A DNA stretch of 64,000 bases from Amycolatopsis sp. FBCC-B4732 (GTDB lineage: Bacteria > Actinomycetota > Actinomycetes > Mycobacteriales > Pseudonocardiaceae), in the NCBI RefSeq assembly GCF_023008405.1, contig NZ_CP095376.1, forward strand, positions 453,501-517,500, given 5' to 3'. The translations under genes were made by a program, and so were the position numbers. Below, in pieces: positions 34,126 through 43,474 of the stretch (its first letter is position 1; every line of letters starts with the position of its first letter). The notes beneath the pieces were generated by a model, which saw nothing but the letters and a program-made list of their open reading frames with translations, did no database searches and was not told the DNA's origin.

Positions 34126-35004
34126 ATGACAAGCCTGCGGCAGCTGGAGTACCTGGTCACGGTGGTCGACACCGGCTCGTTCACCCGCGCCGCCGAGCAG
34201 CTGCACGTGACGCAGCCGGCGTTGTCGCACCAGATGCGGGCGCTCGAACGCGGTCTCGGCGGGCCGTTGCTCGAACGGCTGCCGCGCGCGGTGCGGCTCA
34301 CGCCGATGGGGCGGGCGATGCTCCCGCACGCGCGGGCGGCGCTGGCCGACGCCGAACGCGCGCGCTGCGCCGCCCGCCTCGCCTCCGGGACGACGGCGGG
34401 CGAACTGCAGGTCGCGACGGTGTACTCGGTCAGCCTCGGCGTGCTGCCGCCCGCGTTGCGCGTGTGGCGGCGCGACCGGCCCGAGGTCGACGTGCGGCTG
34501 ATCGAGTTCCGGCACGCCGACGAGCTGCGCGAAGCGATGGCCGCGGGCGAGGCCGACATCGCGCTCGGCCCGCGGCCGGCCGGCTGGACCGGGCCGGTGC
34601 GGGAGCTGGGCGTGGAGGAGTTCGTCGTCGTGCTGCCCGCGGACGGCGCTTCGGAGGACGACGAGACCGGTGTGGTCGACCTGGCGACGCTCGCGGACTG
34701 CGCGTGGGTGCACTACGCCCCGGGCAACGGCCTCGCGGAACTGGTGGACGCGACCTGCGCGGCGGCGGGCTTCCGCCCCCGCGCGGCGGTCCGCACCGAG
34801 CAGACGGCAGCGGCCCCGATCCTGGCGGCGGCGGGCTTGGGTCCGGCGCTGGTCCCGGCGAACGTGCTGCCGCCGCGCTTCGACGGCCGGGTGCTGCGGC
34901 CGAGCGTGCCGGTGCGGAGGACGCTGGTGGCGTACACGCGTGGGGTGCCGGACCCGCTGACCAGCGCGTTCATCGAGACCCTCGCCGAGCACGCGACGGT
35001 CTAG
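34126..35004 (+). CDS. LysR-family transcriptional regulator
   Basis: 292 residues. Winged helix MTSLRQLEYLVTVVDTGSFTRAAEQLHVTQPALSHQMRALERGLG (1-45) and LysR effector domain from about 90. Divergent from the PRISE-like reductase, its likely target. Its TAG stop overlaps the stop of the convergent nucleotidyltransferase gene within a single CTAG. Confidence 0.92.
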   Translation: MTSLRQLEYLVTVVDTGSFTRAAEQLHVTQPALSHQMRALERGLGGPLLERLPRAVRLTPMGRAMLPHARAALADAERARCAARLASGTTAGELQVATVYSVSLGVLPPALRVWRRDRPEVDVRLIEFRHADELREAMAAGEADIALGPRPAGWTGPVRELGVEEFVVVLPADGASEDDETGVVDLATLADCAWVHYAPGNGLAELVDATCAAAGFRPRAAVRTEQTAAAPILAAAGLGPALVPANVLPPRFDGRVLRPSVPVRRTLVAYTRGVPDPLTSAFIETLAEHATV

Positions 35005-35573
35005 AGGCGGTCCTGCCAGGGGTGGTCCGGCGCCAGGGCGGCCGCGAGCCAGCGCCGTTGAGCCGTGTCGAGCACCGGCAGGGCCGCCGTGAAGTCCTGC
35101 TCGTCCTTGGGCCGGGTGCCGCGTGCCTTGGCGAACAACTGCACTTCCGGGGCCAGGTAGGGAATTCCGCCCGCCGAGACCGCGCCCAGCCCGGACACCG
35201 GCCGCCGCACGGCCGGGTTCCGGCGGGAGACCCACTCGTCGCCCTCGGTCTCGTCGAGCATGATCTGGATCCGCCACGGTGCCGACGGTCCCGGGCGGCA
35301 CCAGACGTCGTCGACGCCCGGCGGCAGGACTTCGCCGGGCAGCCACGGCCGGAGCGTGCCCGGCGGGTCGGCCGCCCAGCACTCCCACGACGGCAGCGCC
35401 GCCTGCACCGCCGCCTGGTCGCGGCGGAGGAACAGGACGTCGACGTCGGCGTGCTCGCGGAACGCGTGTCCCACCGCCAGCTCGATCGCTTGTCCGCCGG
35501 CGATCCACCACGGGACGCCGGCGGAGGCGAACAGCACCGCCACCTCGGCCGGGGTGGCCGGGTCCCAGGTCAT
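35001..35573 (-). CDS. Nucleotidyltransferase-fold protein (aminoglycoside adenylyltransferase-like)
   Basis: 190 residues. AAA-type motif WWIAGGQAIELAVGHAFREHADVDVLFLRRD (about 22-52) carries the GG and DxD metal-binding elements of the ANT(2'')/LinB-like nucleotidyltransferase fold. Could modify a small molecule or be a toxin-like transferase; there is no direct evidence for drug resistance. ATG 35573 overlaps the stop of the upstream peptide-binding lipoprotein (ATGA). Confidence 0.75.
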   Translation of the reverse strand: MTWDPATPAEVAVLFASAGVPWWIAGGQAIELAVGHAFREHADVDVLFLRRDQAAVQAALPSWECWAADPPGTLRPWLPGEVLPPGVDDVWCRPGPSAPWRIQIMLDETEGDEWVSRRNPAVRRPVSGLGAVSAGGIPYLAPEVQLFAKARGTRPKDEQDFTAALPVLDTAQRRWLAAALAPDHPWQDRL

Positions 35574-37018
35574 GAGACCGCGATCCCCGTCAGCACCGGA
35601 TCGGTGAACGGCGTCGTCGTCACGTCGTGGACGCGCGAGGACCAGACCGCGTGGCCGTGGCCCGACCACAGCGGGGCCACCGGCAGGTCGCGCAGCAGCT
35701 GGTTCTCCGCCAGCCGGTACAGCTCGCCCGCCTCCCCCGGGGTCGCCGCGGCGTCGGCCAGTGCCAGGTTCTGCGTGAAGACCTCGTCGGTGTACCCCGA
35801 TTCCGAAGCCAGCCGGGACAGCAGCTCGTACGGGCTCGGCGTCGCCAGCTTGACGTCCACAGTGGACGGACCGTCGAGCGGTCCGGTGTTCGGGGCCGCC
35901 TGTGCTGTCACGGAAACGTCCAGCGCTTTGTGGAGTCCGACGACCAGGGTCCGGGTCCACGCCTCCGCGCCCGGTCCGAAGTAGACGGTCGCGCCGCCCG
36001 GGAAGGCCGCCTGCTTCAACAGGGCCTTGCCGGCCGCCGCGTCATAGCTGCAGGGGCGGCAGGTGCCCGACCGGTCGCCCGGGGCGTCCGCCGGGGGCAG
36101 CAGGGCCTTCGCCGGGTCGACCTGGTGCGCCAGTGGGCCCGCCTCCAGCGCCGCGCGGTCCACGCCCAAAGCGAAGCCGTGGCGGACCGTCGCGTCGGAA
36201 AACCGCGGGTTCGCCACCGGGAACGCCAGGTAGCCCGCCTGCGGGAGGGCCCAGGTCGCGTGGTGGTCGTCGCCGAAGTCGGTGTGCATGGCTTCGTGCT
36301 TCTCGCCGGGGACCTCGGTCGCGAGGTCGAGCGTGCCCGCCTTGACCGCGTCGTACTGGGCGCCCGGTTCGCCGACCCGCAGCTCGATCTCCTCGGCCTT
36401 CCCGGGCCCGACGCGCTTGAGCGTGCCGCCCGAACCCGGGTGCCAGCCGCCGTCCAGGCGGTACGGGCCGTTGCCGACCGGGGCCTTGGCGAAGCCGTTC
36501 CAGTCGCGGGAAGCGAGGACCGACGCCGGCAGCGGCACCAGGCCCGGCGCCGAAAGCAGGGCCGGGACCTGGCCGGACGGGCGGTCGAGCGTCAGCGTGA
36601 TCGTGTCCGGCGCGGGCGCGGTGATTTCGCGGGCGCGCAACAGCTTCGTGAACACCGGCGTGGACACCCAGTGCGCCGCGGCGACCGTCCGCCAGGTGTC
36701 CACATAGGACTGCGCGGTCACCGGCGTGCCGTCGTGGAAGGTCGCGGGCCGCAGCTTGACCGTCCAGTGCACGCGGTCGGTGCTCTCGATCGACTCGGCC
36801 GCGCGCGGGGTGAGCTTGCCCGACGCCGCGTCGTAGTCGGCCAGCGGGGTCCACAGCGCCCCGGTCACCAGCCGGCCCGCCTGGTCGGCGAGGTCCGCGG
36901 GCAGCAGCGTCGCCGGCTCCCGGATGCCGACGGACAGCACGCCGGGGCGCGCGGGGTCGGTGCCGGAGCAGCCCGTGACGGCGAGGGCGAGGACGGCGAA
37001 CAGGACGAGCAAGCGCAT
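35570..37018 (-). CDS. Peptide/nickel-type ABC transporter substrate-binding lipoprotein
   Basis: 482 residues. Lipobox LAVTGC with Cys near residue 17, then an SBP family 5 fold (ALWTPLADYDAASGKLTPRAAESIE, VHWTVKLRPATFHDGTPVTAQSYVDTW). Anchored outside the membrane and expected to bind oligopeptides or similar ligands. No permease or ATPase genes are nearby, so it either serves a remote transporter or has another role. Coupled to the nucleotidyltransferase gene downstream. Confidence 0.88.
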   Translation of the reverse strand: MRLLVLFAVLALAVTGCSGTDPARPGVLSVGIREPATLLPADLADQAGRLVTGALWTPLADYDAASGKLTPRAAESIESTDRVHWTVKLRPATFHDGTPVTAQSYVDTWRTVAAAHWVSTPVFTKLLRAREITAPAPDTITLTLDRPSGQVPALLSAPGLVPLPASVLASRDWNGFAKAPVGNGPYRLDGGWHPGSGGTLKRVGPGKAEEIELRVGEPGAQYDAVKAGTLDLATEVPGEKHEAMHTDFGDDHHATWALPQAGYLAFPVANPRFSDATVRHGFALGVDRAALEAGPLAHQVDPAKALLPPADAPGDRSGTCRPCSYDAAAGKALLKQAAFPGGATVYFGPGAEAWTRTLVVGLHKALDVSVTAQAAPNTGPLDGPSTVDVKLATPSPYELLSRLASESGYTDEVFTQNLALADAAATPGEAGELYRLAENQLLRDLPVAPLWSGHGHAVWSSRVHDVTTTPFTDPVLTGIAVS

Positions 37019-37122
37019 GCGCCAGTCCTACCAGTCAAGAGCCAACAAAAGACGGTTGTGTCCGGTTGATCTCCGTCGTACCGTTCCCGTGGTCACGCTC
37101 CGAGCGTTCTGGGAGGTTTCGC

Positions 37123-38457
37123 GTGCGCACCTGGTTGCGGTCGTGCTTCGCCGCCGTCACCGTCAGCGCCACGCTGGTCGCGACCGGGCTCCCGGCCGCC
37201 GCCTGCGGCGAGGACGACAAACCGGCCACCCCCGCGGCCCGCACGCTGGGCGATCCCGGGGCGATCAAGAACGTCAAGTCCGTCGGCAACGTCCCCGACG
37301 CCGCCGGCGCCATCTCGATCAACTTCCTCGACTACGGCCGCCGCGACGTCATGGTCGTGTCCGGCGAGTTCGGGCTGAAGGTCTACGACCTGACGAAGAA
37401 CCCGGCCGCGCCGAAGCTGGTCGGCCAGGTCAGCCTGCCGGGGCTGTGGGAGACCGAGGACACCGAGGTCGACCAGAACCGCAAGCTGGTCTTCCTCTCC
37501 CGCGACCCGCGCGCGTACGGCGGCACCACGCACACCGGCGAGTCCGGCATCTACGTCGTCGACGTCTCGAAGCCCGAGGCCCCGGCGATCCTCAGCTACG
37601 TCAAGGTGCCCGCCGGTCACACCACCAGCTGCGTCGACGGCTGCCGCTACCTCTGGACCGGCGGCCCGGCGAAGGCCGACGACCAGCCCGCGGACTGGGG
37701 CGGCCGCCCGATCTGGGTCACCGACATCCGCGACCCGCGGCACCCGAAGGTGAACCCGCAGCCCATCGAGCTGGCCCGCAACGACGGCAAGACCGACTAC
37801 GTGCACGACGTCCAGGTGGACGACAACGGCGTGGCCTGGGTGTCCGGCCGCGGCGGCGTGCGCGGGTACTGGACCGACGGCGTGCACCGCGACCCGCTGA
37901 CGAACAAGGTCCACCGCGCGACCGCGCACGAGCCGATCCCGTACGCCGGCGGCGGCATCGCCGAGACGGCGGCGCCGTCCCGGTTCATGCACAACAGCTT
38001 CCACCCGGCCGGCCACCGCGTCGGTGACGGCGCCTGGCGCGGCCAGGACCTGATCTACGCGACGGAGGAGAACTTCGTCGACGGCTGCGCGGGCGACGGC
38101 GTCCTGACGATCTCGTCGCTGAAGGGCTCCTACCACGGCGAAGGCTGGCGCTCGACGCCGGAGAAGCCGTTCCGCCTGGAGAGCGTCGGCACCTGGGGCG
38201 TCAACGGCCAGGAGGGCAGCGACCCGGCGTCCGACGACTGTTCCGCGCACTACTTCGACGTCCGCGGCAAGATCCTGGTGCAGTCGTTCTACGCGCAGGG
38301 CACCCGGTTCCTCGATGTCAGCGACCCGACGAACCCGCGGCAGATCGCGTACTACCGGCCGGGCGACGCGAGCGCGTGGGCCCCGTACTGGCACGGCAAG
38401 TACGTCTACGTCGCGGACAACGCCCGCGGCGTAGACGTCCTGCAGCTCACCCGTTAG
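37123..38457 (+). CDS. Secreted LVIVD-repeat beta-propeller protein
   Basis: 444 residues with a signal peptide (1-28, ending LPAAACGED; the Cys could be lipidated but the site is not a strong lipobox). LVIVD-like blades recur: GLKVYDLTKNPAAPKLVGQV, GIYVVDVSKPEAPAILSYV, PIWVTDIRDPRHPKVNPQP, TRFLDVSDPTNPRQIAYY. GTG 37123 chosen because GGGAGG is six bases upstream; the longer frame has no signal sequence. Function of such proteins is unknown, probably surface binding. Confidence 0.8.
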   Translation: MRTWLRSCFAAVTVSATLVATGLPAAACGEDDKPATPAARTLGDPGAIKNVKSVGNVPDAAGAISINFLDYGRRDVMVVSGEFGLKVYDLTKNPAAPKLVGQVSLPGLWETEDTEVDQNRKLVFLSRDPRAYGGTTHTGESGIYVVDVSKPEAPAILSYVKVPAGHTTSCVDGCRYLWTGGPAKADDQPADWGGRPIWVTDIRDPRHPKVNPQPIELARNDGKTDYVHDVQVDDNGVAWVSGRGGVRGYWTDGVHRDPLTNKVHRATAHEPIPYAGGGIAETAAPSRFMHNSFHPAGHRVGDGAWRGQDLIYATEENFVDGCAGDGVLTISSLKGSYHGEGWRSTPEKPFRLESVGTWGVNGQEGSDPASDDCSAHYFDVRGKILVQSFYAQGTRFLDVSDPTNPRQIAYYRPGDASAWAPYWHGKYVYVADNARGVDVLQLTR

Positions 38458-40031
38458 GACTTCAGCCAGACAGCGGTGTCGGTCGGCAGTTCGCCGCCGG
38501 CCGGCCCGCTGGCCAGCAGGATCTCCCCGGCGGGGAGCGGGATCGGCGTGTCCGAGAAGTTCAGCGCGAACGTGAACCCTGTCCCGAGCCGGAACGCCAG
38601 CACCCCTTCGCCGAGGTCGAGCCACTCCGGCGAGCCGGTGGGGAGATCCCGCCGGAGCCGCAGCCCGTCGCGGTACAGCGCCAGCATCGACGCCGGGTCC
38701 GCCGCCTCCGCTTCCGCCGTGTAGTCCCGCCACTCGGCGGGCTGGGGGAGCCACGCGCCCCCGGCGCCGAAGCCGAACGGCGCTTCGGAGCCCGACCACG
38801 GGATCGGGACGCGGCAGCCGTCGCGACCGGGGTCGGTGCCGTTCGTGCGGGCCCACACCGGGTCCTGGCGCAGCTCGTCGGGGATGTCCAGGACCTCCCA
38901 GAGCCCCAGCTCCTCGCCCTGGTAGACGTACAGCCCGCCGGGCAGGGCCAGTGTCAGCAGCGCCGCCGCCCGGGCCCGCCGGGTGCCCAGCTCGCGGTCC
39001 ACCGGCAGCTCGTGCAGGCGGTTCGCGAAGCTGAACCCGGTGTCGCCTTCCCGGCCGTAGCGCGTGACGTGCCGCGTGACGTCGTGGTTCGACAGCACCC
39101 ACGCGGCCGGCGCGCCGACCTCCTCGTGCGCCTTCAGCGTCCGGTCGATGACGTCGCGGAAGCGCTTGCTGTCCCACGGGCAGACCAGGAAGTCGAAGTT
39201 GAACGCCGAGTGCAGCTCGTCGCGGCGCAGGTAGCGCGCCGCTCGGGACATGTCCTCCAGCCACATCTCGCCGACCAGCACCCGCTCGCCCGGGTAGCTG
39301 TCGACGATCTTGCGCCACGAGCGGTAGATCTCGTGCAGGCCCTCCTGGTCGGAGAACGGCGTCTCGTCGCCTTCCTCCACGTCGGGCAGGTGCGGGTCCT
39401 TGACCAGCCCGTCGGCGACGTCGATGCGGAAGCCGTCGACCCCGCGGTCGAACCAGAACCGCAGCACGTCCTCGAACTCCGTACGGATTTCCGGGTTGTC
39501 CCAGTTGAAGTCGGGCTGGCGCGAGCTGTAGAGGTGCAGGTACCACTCGCCGTCCGGCACGCGCGTCCACGCGGAGCCGCCGAAGCGCGACTTCCAGTTG
39601 TTCGGCGGCTCGCTGCCGTCCGGGCCGCGGCCCGGACGGAACCAGAACCGTTGCCGCTCTGGCGATCCCGGGCCCGCGGCCAGCGCGGCCTGGAACCAGC
39701 GGTGCTCGTCGGAGCAGTGGTTGGGCACGATGTCGATGATCACCCGGATGTCCCGCGCGTGCGCTTCGGCGATGAGCTCCTCGGCCTCGGCGAGCGTGCC
39801 GAAGAGCGGCTCGATGTCGCGGAAGTCGGCGACGTCGTAGCCGCCGTCGTCCATCGGGGACGGGTACCACGGGGTGAACCAGATCGCGTCGATCCCCAGG
39901 TCGGCCAGGTGGTCCAGCCGGGCGCGGACACCGGCGAGGTCGCCGACGCCGTCGCCGTTGCCGTCCGCGAAGCTGCGGATGTACACCTGGTAGATGGCCG
40001 CGCTCCGCCACCAGCCGGTCTTGTCGGTCAC
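38454..40031 (-). CDS. GH13 alpha-glucosidase
   Basis: 525 residues. All four GH13 regions are present: DIVPNHCSDEH, GFRIDVADGL (nucleophile Asp), GEMWLED (acid Glu) and LSNHDV. No signal peptide, so cytoplasmic. The oligo-1,6-glucosidase/alpha-glucosidase pattern (IYQVYIRSFADGNGDGVGDL) fits cleavage of short imported alpha-glucosides. Last gene of the sugar ABC operon. Its TAA stop overlaps the TAG stop of the facing LVIVD gene. Confidence 0.92.
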   Translation of the reverse strand: MTDKTGWWRSAAIYQVYIRSFADGNGDGVGDLAGVRARLDHLADLGIDAIWFTPWYPSPMDDGGYDVADFRDIEPLFGTLAEAEELIAEAHARDIRVIIDIVPNHCSDEHRWFQAALAAGPGSPERQRFWFRPGRGPDGSEPPNNWKSRFGGSAWTRVPDGEWYLHLYSSRQPDFNWDNPEIRTEFEDVLRFWFDRGVDGFRIDVADGLVKDPHLPDVEEGDETPFSDQEGLHEIYRSWRKIVDSYPGERVLVGEMWLEDMSRAARYLRRDELHSAFNFDFLVCPWDSKRFRDVIDRTLKAHEEVGAPAAWVLSNHDVTRHVTRYGREGDTGFSFANRLHELPVDRELGTRRARAAALLTLALPGGLYVYQGEELGLWEVLDIPDELRQDPVWARTNGTDPGRDGCRVPIPWSGSEAPFGFGAGGAWLPQPAEWRDYTAEAEAADPASMLALYRDGLRLRRDLPTGSPEWLDLGEGVLAFRLGTGFTFALNFSDTPIPLPAGEILLASGPAGGELPTDTAVWLKS

Positions 40032-40062
40032 GTAAGTGCCCCTCCTTGTTGTTGGGAAGGCC

Positions 40063-40932
40063 TCAGCCCTTGATGCTGCCGGCGGTCAGCCCGGCGAGGA
40101 TCTGCCGCTGGAACGCCAGGAACAGCGCCACCATCGGCAGACTGGCCAGCACCATCCCGGCGACGAGCACGTTGAGCGGCATGTCGATCGCCACCCGTTG
40201 CAGCATCACCGAGAGCGTCTGCTTTTCGGTGTCCGGGAACACCAGCAGCGGCCAGATGAAGTCCTTCCACGCGGTGACGACCGCGAGGATCGAAACCACG
40301 GCCAGGATCGGCCGCGAGATCGGCAGGATGATCCGCCAGAGCGTGCGCACCGGCCCGGCGCCGTCGATGCGCGCCGCTTCGATGAGCTCGTCGGGGATCT
40401 GGTCGAAGAACCGCTTCAGCAGGTAGATGTTGAACGCGTTCGCCGCCGCGGGCAGCCAGACCGCGGTCGGCGAGTTGATCAGGTTGAGGTGCAGCAGCGG
40501 CAGGTCCGTCACCGTCACGTACGTCGGGACGAGCAGCGCCGTCGCGGGGAGCATCAGCGTGGCCAGCATCAGCCCGAGCACGACGTTGCCGAACTTGGGC
40601 CGCAGCTTCGACAGCGCGAACGCGGCCGGGACGTCGATGGCCAGCTGCGCCAGCCACGCGCCGCCGGCGACGACGAGCGTGTTGAGGAAGTACTTGCCCA
40701 GGCTCAGCTGGCTCCACGCGTCGGCGAAGGTTTCCGGGTGCCACTCGTGCGGGACGAGCGTCGCCGGCGTCGCGGCCAGTTCCTGCGGTGACTTCAGCGC
40801 GCCCGTGATCGCCCAGTAGAGCGGGAACATGAAGGCCAGGATGAAGATCGCGAGCGTGCAAGCGAAAACGACGCCGTAGACGACCTTGCCGCGCGGGCTG
40901 CGCAGCGCGGACGGGGAGACGAGGGTCCTCAT
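40063..40932 (-). CDS. Sugar ABC transporter permease (MalG type)
   Basis: 289 residues, six membrane segments. EAA loop IPDELIEAARIDGAGPVRTLWRIILPISRP contacts the shared ATPase MsiK, which is not encoded here, as is usual in actinobacteria. ATGA overlap with the upstream permease. Paired with the MalF-type gene. Confidence 0.93.
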   Translation of the reverse strand: MRTLVSPSALRSPRGKVVYGVVFACTLAIFILAFMFPLYWAITGALKSPQELAATPATLVPHEWHPETFADAWSQLSLGKYFLNTLVVAGGAWLAQLAIDVPAAFALSKLRPKFGNVVLGLMLATLMLPATALLVPTYVTVTDLPLLHLNLINSPTAVWLPAAANAFNIYLLKRFFDQIPDELIEAARIDGAGPVRTLWRIILPISRPILAVVSILAVVTAWKDFIWPLLVFPDTEKQTLSVMLQRVAIDMPLNVLVAGMVLASLPMVALFLAFQRQILAGLTAGSIKG

Positions 40933-41903
40933 GACTGGTCCGCCTTCCGCGTCAGCCGGACGTACCACGCCGAGAACACGCCCAGCGCCACGAACAGCAG
41001 CAGGCTCATCGCGCTCGCCGCGCCGAAGTCGTTGTAGACGAAGGCGTAGCGGTAGAGCAGCAGGAGCACGGTGACCGTCGAGTCGTCCGGCCCGCCGCCG
41101 GTCATCACGTACGGCTCGGTGAACACCTGCATGGTCGCGACGATCTGCAGCAGCAGGAGCACCAGCAGGACGAACCGCGTCTGCGGGAAAGTCACGTGCC
41201 GCAGGCGTTTCCACAGCCCGGCGCCGTCCAGTTCGGCGGCTTCGTAGAGCTCGCCGGGGATCGTGCCGAGCGCGGCGAGGTAGATCAGCGTGGTGCTGCC
41301 CATGTTGGCCCACGTCGAGACGAAGACCAGGGACAGCATCGCCGTGCCGGACGAGTCGAGCCACTGGCCGCCGGGCAGGCCGACCGCGCCGAGTGCGGAG
41401 TTGAACAGGCCGGGACCCGGGTCGTAGAACCACTTCCACATCAGCGCCGTGACGACCGGCGGCAGCATCACCGGGAGGTAGACGGCGAGCCGGAAGAACG
41501 CCTTCGCGTGCCGGATTTCGTTGAGCAGCACGGCCGTGAGGAACGGGACGGCGAACCCGAAGACCAGCGCGAGCCCGGTGAACAGCAGCGTGTTGCGCCA
41601 GGCGACGCCGAACAGCGGGTCTTCGAACAGCTTCGCGAAGTTGTCGAACCCGACCCACGTCGGCGCGTTGACGAAGTCGACCTGCTGGAAGCTCAGCAGC
41701 ACGCCGCGCACGATGGGGTACCAGGAGAACAGCGCGAACACCACGAGCGCGGCGCACAGCAGGCCGTACGCGGTGAGGTTTTCCTTGATCTTGCGCTTGA
41801 GCCTGGTGCGGCGGCGGTCTTCCTGCGAGACGGCCGGGCGCCCGGCCCGCGACGAGGACGTCGCGGGCCAGGCGAGGAGGCTACTTGACCTGGGCGAGGA
41901 CAC
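40929..41903 (-). CDS. Sugar ABC transporter permease (MalF type)
   Basis: 324 residues with a cytoplasmic N-terminal tail and six membrane segments (first at AYGLLCAALVVFALFSW). EAA loop IPGELYEAAELDGAGLWKRLRHVTFPQTR. The 41903 start overlaps the binding-protein gene by 23 bases; no start codon lies closer to the first membrane helix, so the overlap seems real and implies coupling. Confidence 0.92.
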   Translation of the reverse strand: MSSPRSSSLLAWPATSSSRAGRPAVSQEDRRRTRLKRKIKENLTAYGLLCAALVVFALFSWYPIVRGVLLSFQQVDFVNAPTWVGFDNFAKLFEDPLFGVAWRNTLLFTGLALVFGFAVPFLTAVLLNEIRHAKAFFRLAVYLPVMLPPVVTALMWKWFYDPGPGLFNSALGAVGLPGGQWLDSSGTAMLSLVFVSTWANMGSTTLIYLAALGTIPGELYEAAELDGAGLWKRLRHVTFPQTRFVLLVLLLLQIVATMQVFTEPYVMTGGGPDDSTVTVLLLLYRYAFVYNDFGAASAMSLLLFVALGVFSAWYVRLTRKADQS

Positions 41904-43257
41904 TGTTGACCTTCGACGCGGCGGACGAGAGCTGCTGGTCGATGTTGGCGTTCTGGTCGGTCAGCACCGCCTGCATCACGCTGTCGAGGGCGGCGTAGAT
42001 CTGCTGCGCGTTCGGCGGCTCGATGCTGCCCTTGATCTTGCTCGTGGTGTCCACGTAGGACTGGAAGTTCTGCGCGGGAACGTTGGCGTACTTGGCTTTC
42101 AGCGCCAGCTGCTGCTCGCGGACCGCGCCGGTCCAGACGTCGGGGGTCGGCTCGGCGGGCAGGCCGACCGGCTGCTTGCCGTCGACGTACTGCTGGATGT
42201 GCTTCTCGAAGCGGTCCGGGTTGAGGTACTTCCACTGGATCCACTCGAGGCCGGCCTTGATCTTCTCCGGCGAGGCCTTCGGGTTGACCATGTAGCCCTC
42301 GCCGCCGAGGAGGGTGCCCTCGCCGCCGGGCATGCCCGCGATGCCGTAGTCCTCGTACTTGCCGTTGAACTGCTTGACCAGCACCGGCACGTTGTCCGGG
42401 GCGGCCATGTACATGCCGAGCTGGCCGGAGCCCATCATCCGCTGCACGTCGGTGGCTTCGAGGAGCTGCTTGGCGCCCATGGAGTTGTCGGTCCAGCGCA
42501 TGTCGTGCAGGTACTGGAGGGCCTTCTTGCCCTTGTCGTTGTCGAAGTCGGCGACCCACTTGTCGCCGTCCTTGCGGGCGATGTCGCCGCCCATCGAGTA
42601 CAGCCAGCCGGTCAGGTGCCAGCCGCCCTGGTTGTTCTTGCTGTAGTCGGCGTACCCGACGACCCCGTTGCCCAGCGCGGAGATCTTCTTCGCGGCGTCA
42701 CGGACCTCGTCCCAGGTCTGCGGCGGCTTGTTCGGGTCGAGCCCGGCCTTCTGGAACAGCGGCTTGCTGTAGAGCAGGCCCATCGTGTAGTTCATCGTCG
42801 GCAGGCCGTAGAGCTTGCCGCTCGCGTCCCGGAAGTTGTCGAGCAGTTCCGGCTTGATGTCGTTGATGTGCGGGACGCTCTTCGCGGCTTCGGTGATGTC
42901 GGCTGCTTGGTGGCGCGCGATGATCTGCGCGGGGTCGGTGAAGTAGACGTAGTAGACGTCTTCCAGCTGGCCGCCGGCGAGCTTCGCCGAGAAGGTCTTC
43001 GGGTCCATGAAGCCTTCGTGCGGATCGATGTCGATGTTCGGGTGGGAAGCCTCGAACTCCTTGACGTCCGCGTCGAAGACGCCGCGCTCGAACGGCTGGC
43101 TGGTCGGCGGCTGCCCGGTGACCGTGATCTTCACCTTGCCGCCGGTCTGCGCGGCGTTGTCGCCGTCACCGCAGGCGGCCAGGGTCAGCGCCAGGCCGCC
43201 CGCGGTGAGCAGGCACAACATCCGGCGGGAGACGGTTCGGGACCAGGGACTGCTCAT
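41881..43257 (-). CDS. Sugar-binding lipoprotein of an ABC importer
   Basis: 458 residues. Lipobox LAAC at about residue 27-29 after a signal sequence with SRRMLCLLTAGGLALTL. SBP family 1 fold (FEASHPNIDIDP, LYGLPTMNYTMGLLYSKPLFQKAGLDPNKPPQTWDEV). First gene of the importer operon; ligand likely an alpha-gluco-oligosaccharide given the GH13 gene, but not proven. The 217-base gap upstream must hold the operon promoter. Confidence 0.92.
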   Translation of the reverse strand: MSSPWSRTVSRRMLCLLTAGGLALTLAACGDGDNAAQTGGKVKITVTGQPPTSQPFERGVFDADVKEFEASHPNIDIDPHEGFMDPKTFSAKLAGGQLEDVYYVYFTDPAQIIARHQAADITEAAKSVPHINDIKPELLDNFRDASGKLYGLPTMNYTMGLLYSKPLFQKAGLDPNKPPQTWDEVRDAAKKISALGNGVVGYADYSKNNQGGWHLTGWLYSMGGDIARKDGDKWVADFDNDKGKKALQYLHDMRWTDNSMGAKQLLEATDVQRMMGSGQLGMYMAAPDNVPVLVKQFNGKYEDYGIAGMPGGEGTLLGGEGYMVNPKASPEKIKAGLEWIQWKYLNPDRFEKHIQQYVDGKQPVGLPAEPTPDVWTGAVREQQLALKAKYANVPAQNFQSYVDTTSKIKGSIEPPNAQQIYAALDSVMQAVLTDQNANIDQQLSSAASKVNSVLAQVK

Positions 43258-43427
43258 CTCAAGCCTCTTCTCGGGGTCGCGACGGCTGTCACGTGATTGC
43301 GGTCACCATAAAGGGATGGACCAGATCGACGCAATAAGACGACGAGAAGTTGCAAGTTACGAACAGGCTGCGGATGGCTGGTGCCCGACAGGGCGCCGGG
43401 CCGTGCCGCGGGCACGAAAAAGTGAGC

Positions 43428-43446
43428 GACGGGTGCGAAACCCGCC
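43428..43446 (-). terminator. Possible weak terminator of the LacI gene
   Basis: On the minus strand CGGGT/ACCCG pairs around five bases, followed after a short spacer by five Ts (43417-43421). Stem is short. A TTGCAA palindrome at 43350-43355 further down may be part of a LacI-type operator for the sugar operon. The 217-base gap holds no gene. Confidence 0.3.
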
Positions 43447-43474
43447 GCTCGGCCGAGTGAGGCTTCGGGTGGGG

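Noticed and set aside
43401..43421. Hairpin CGTGCC/GGCACG next to an A-run as plus-strand terminator
   Set aside because: No plus-strand gene ends here and for the minus strand the T-run lies on the wrong side.
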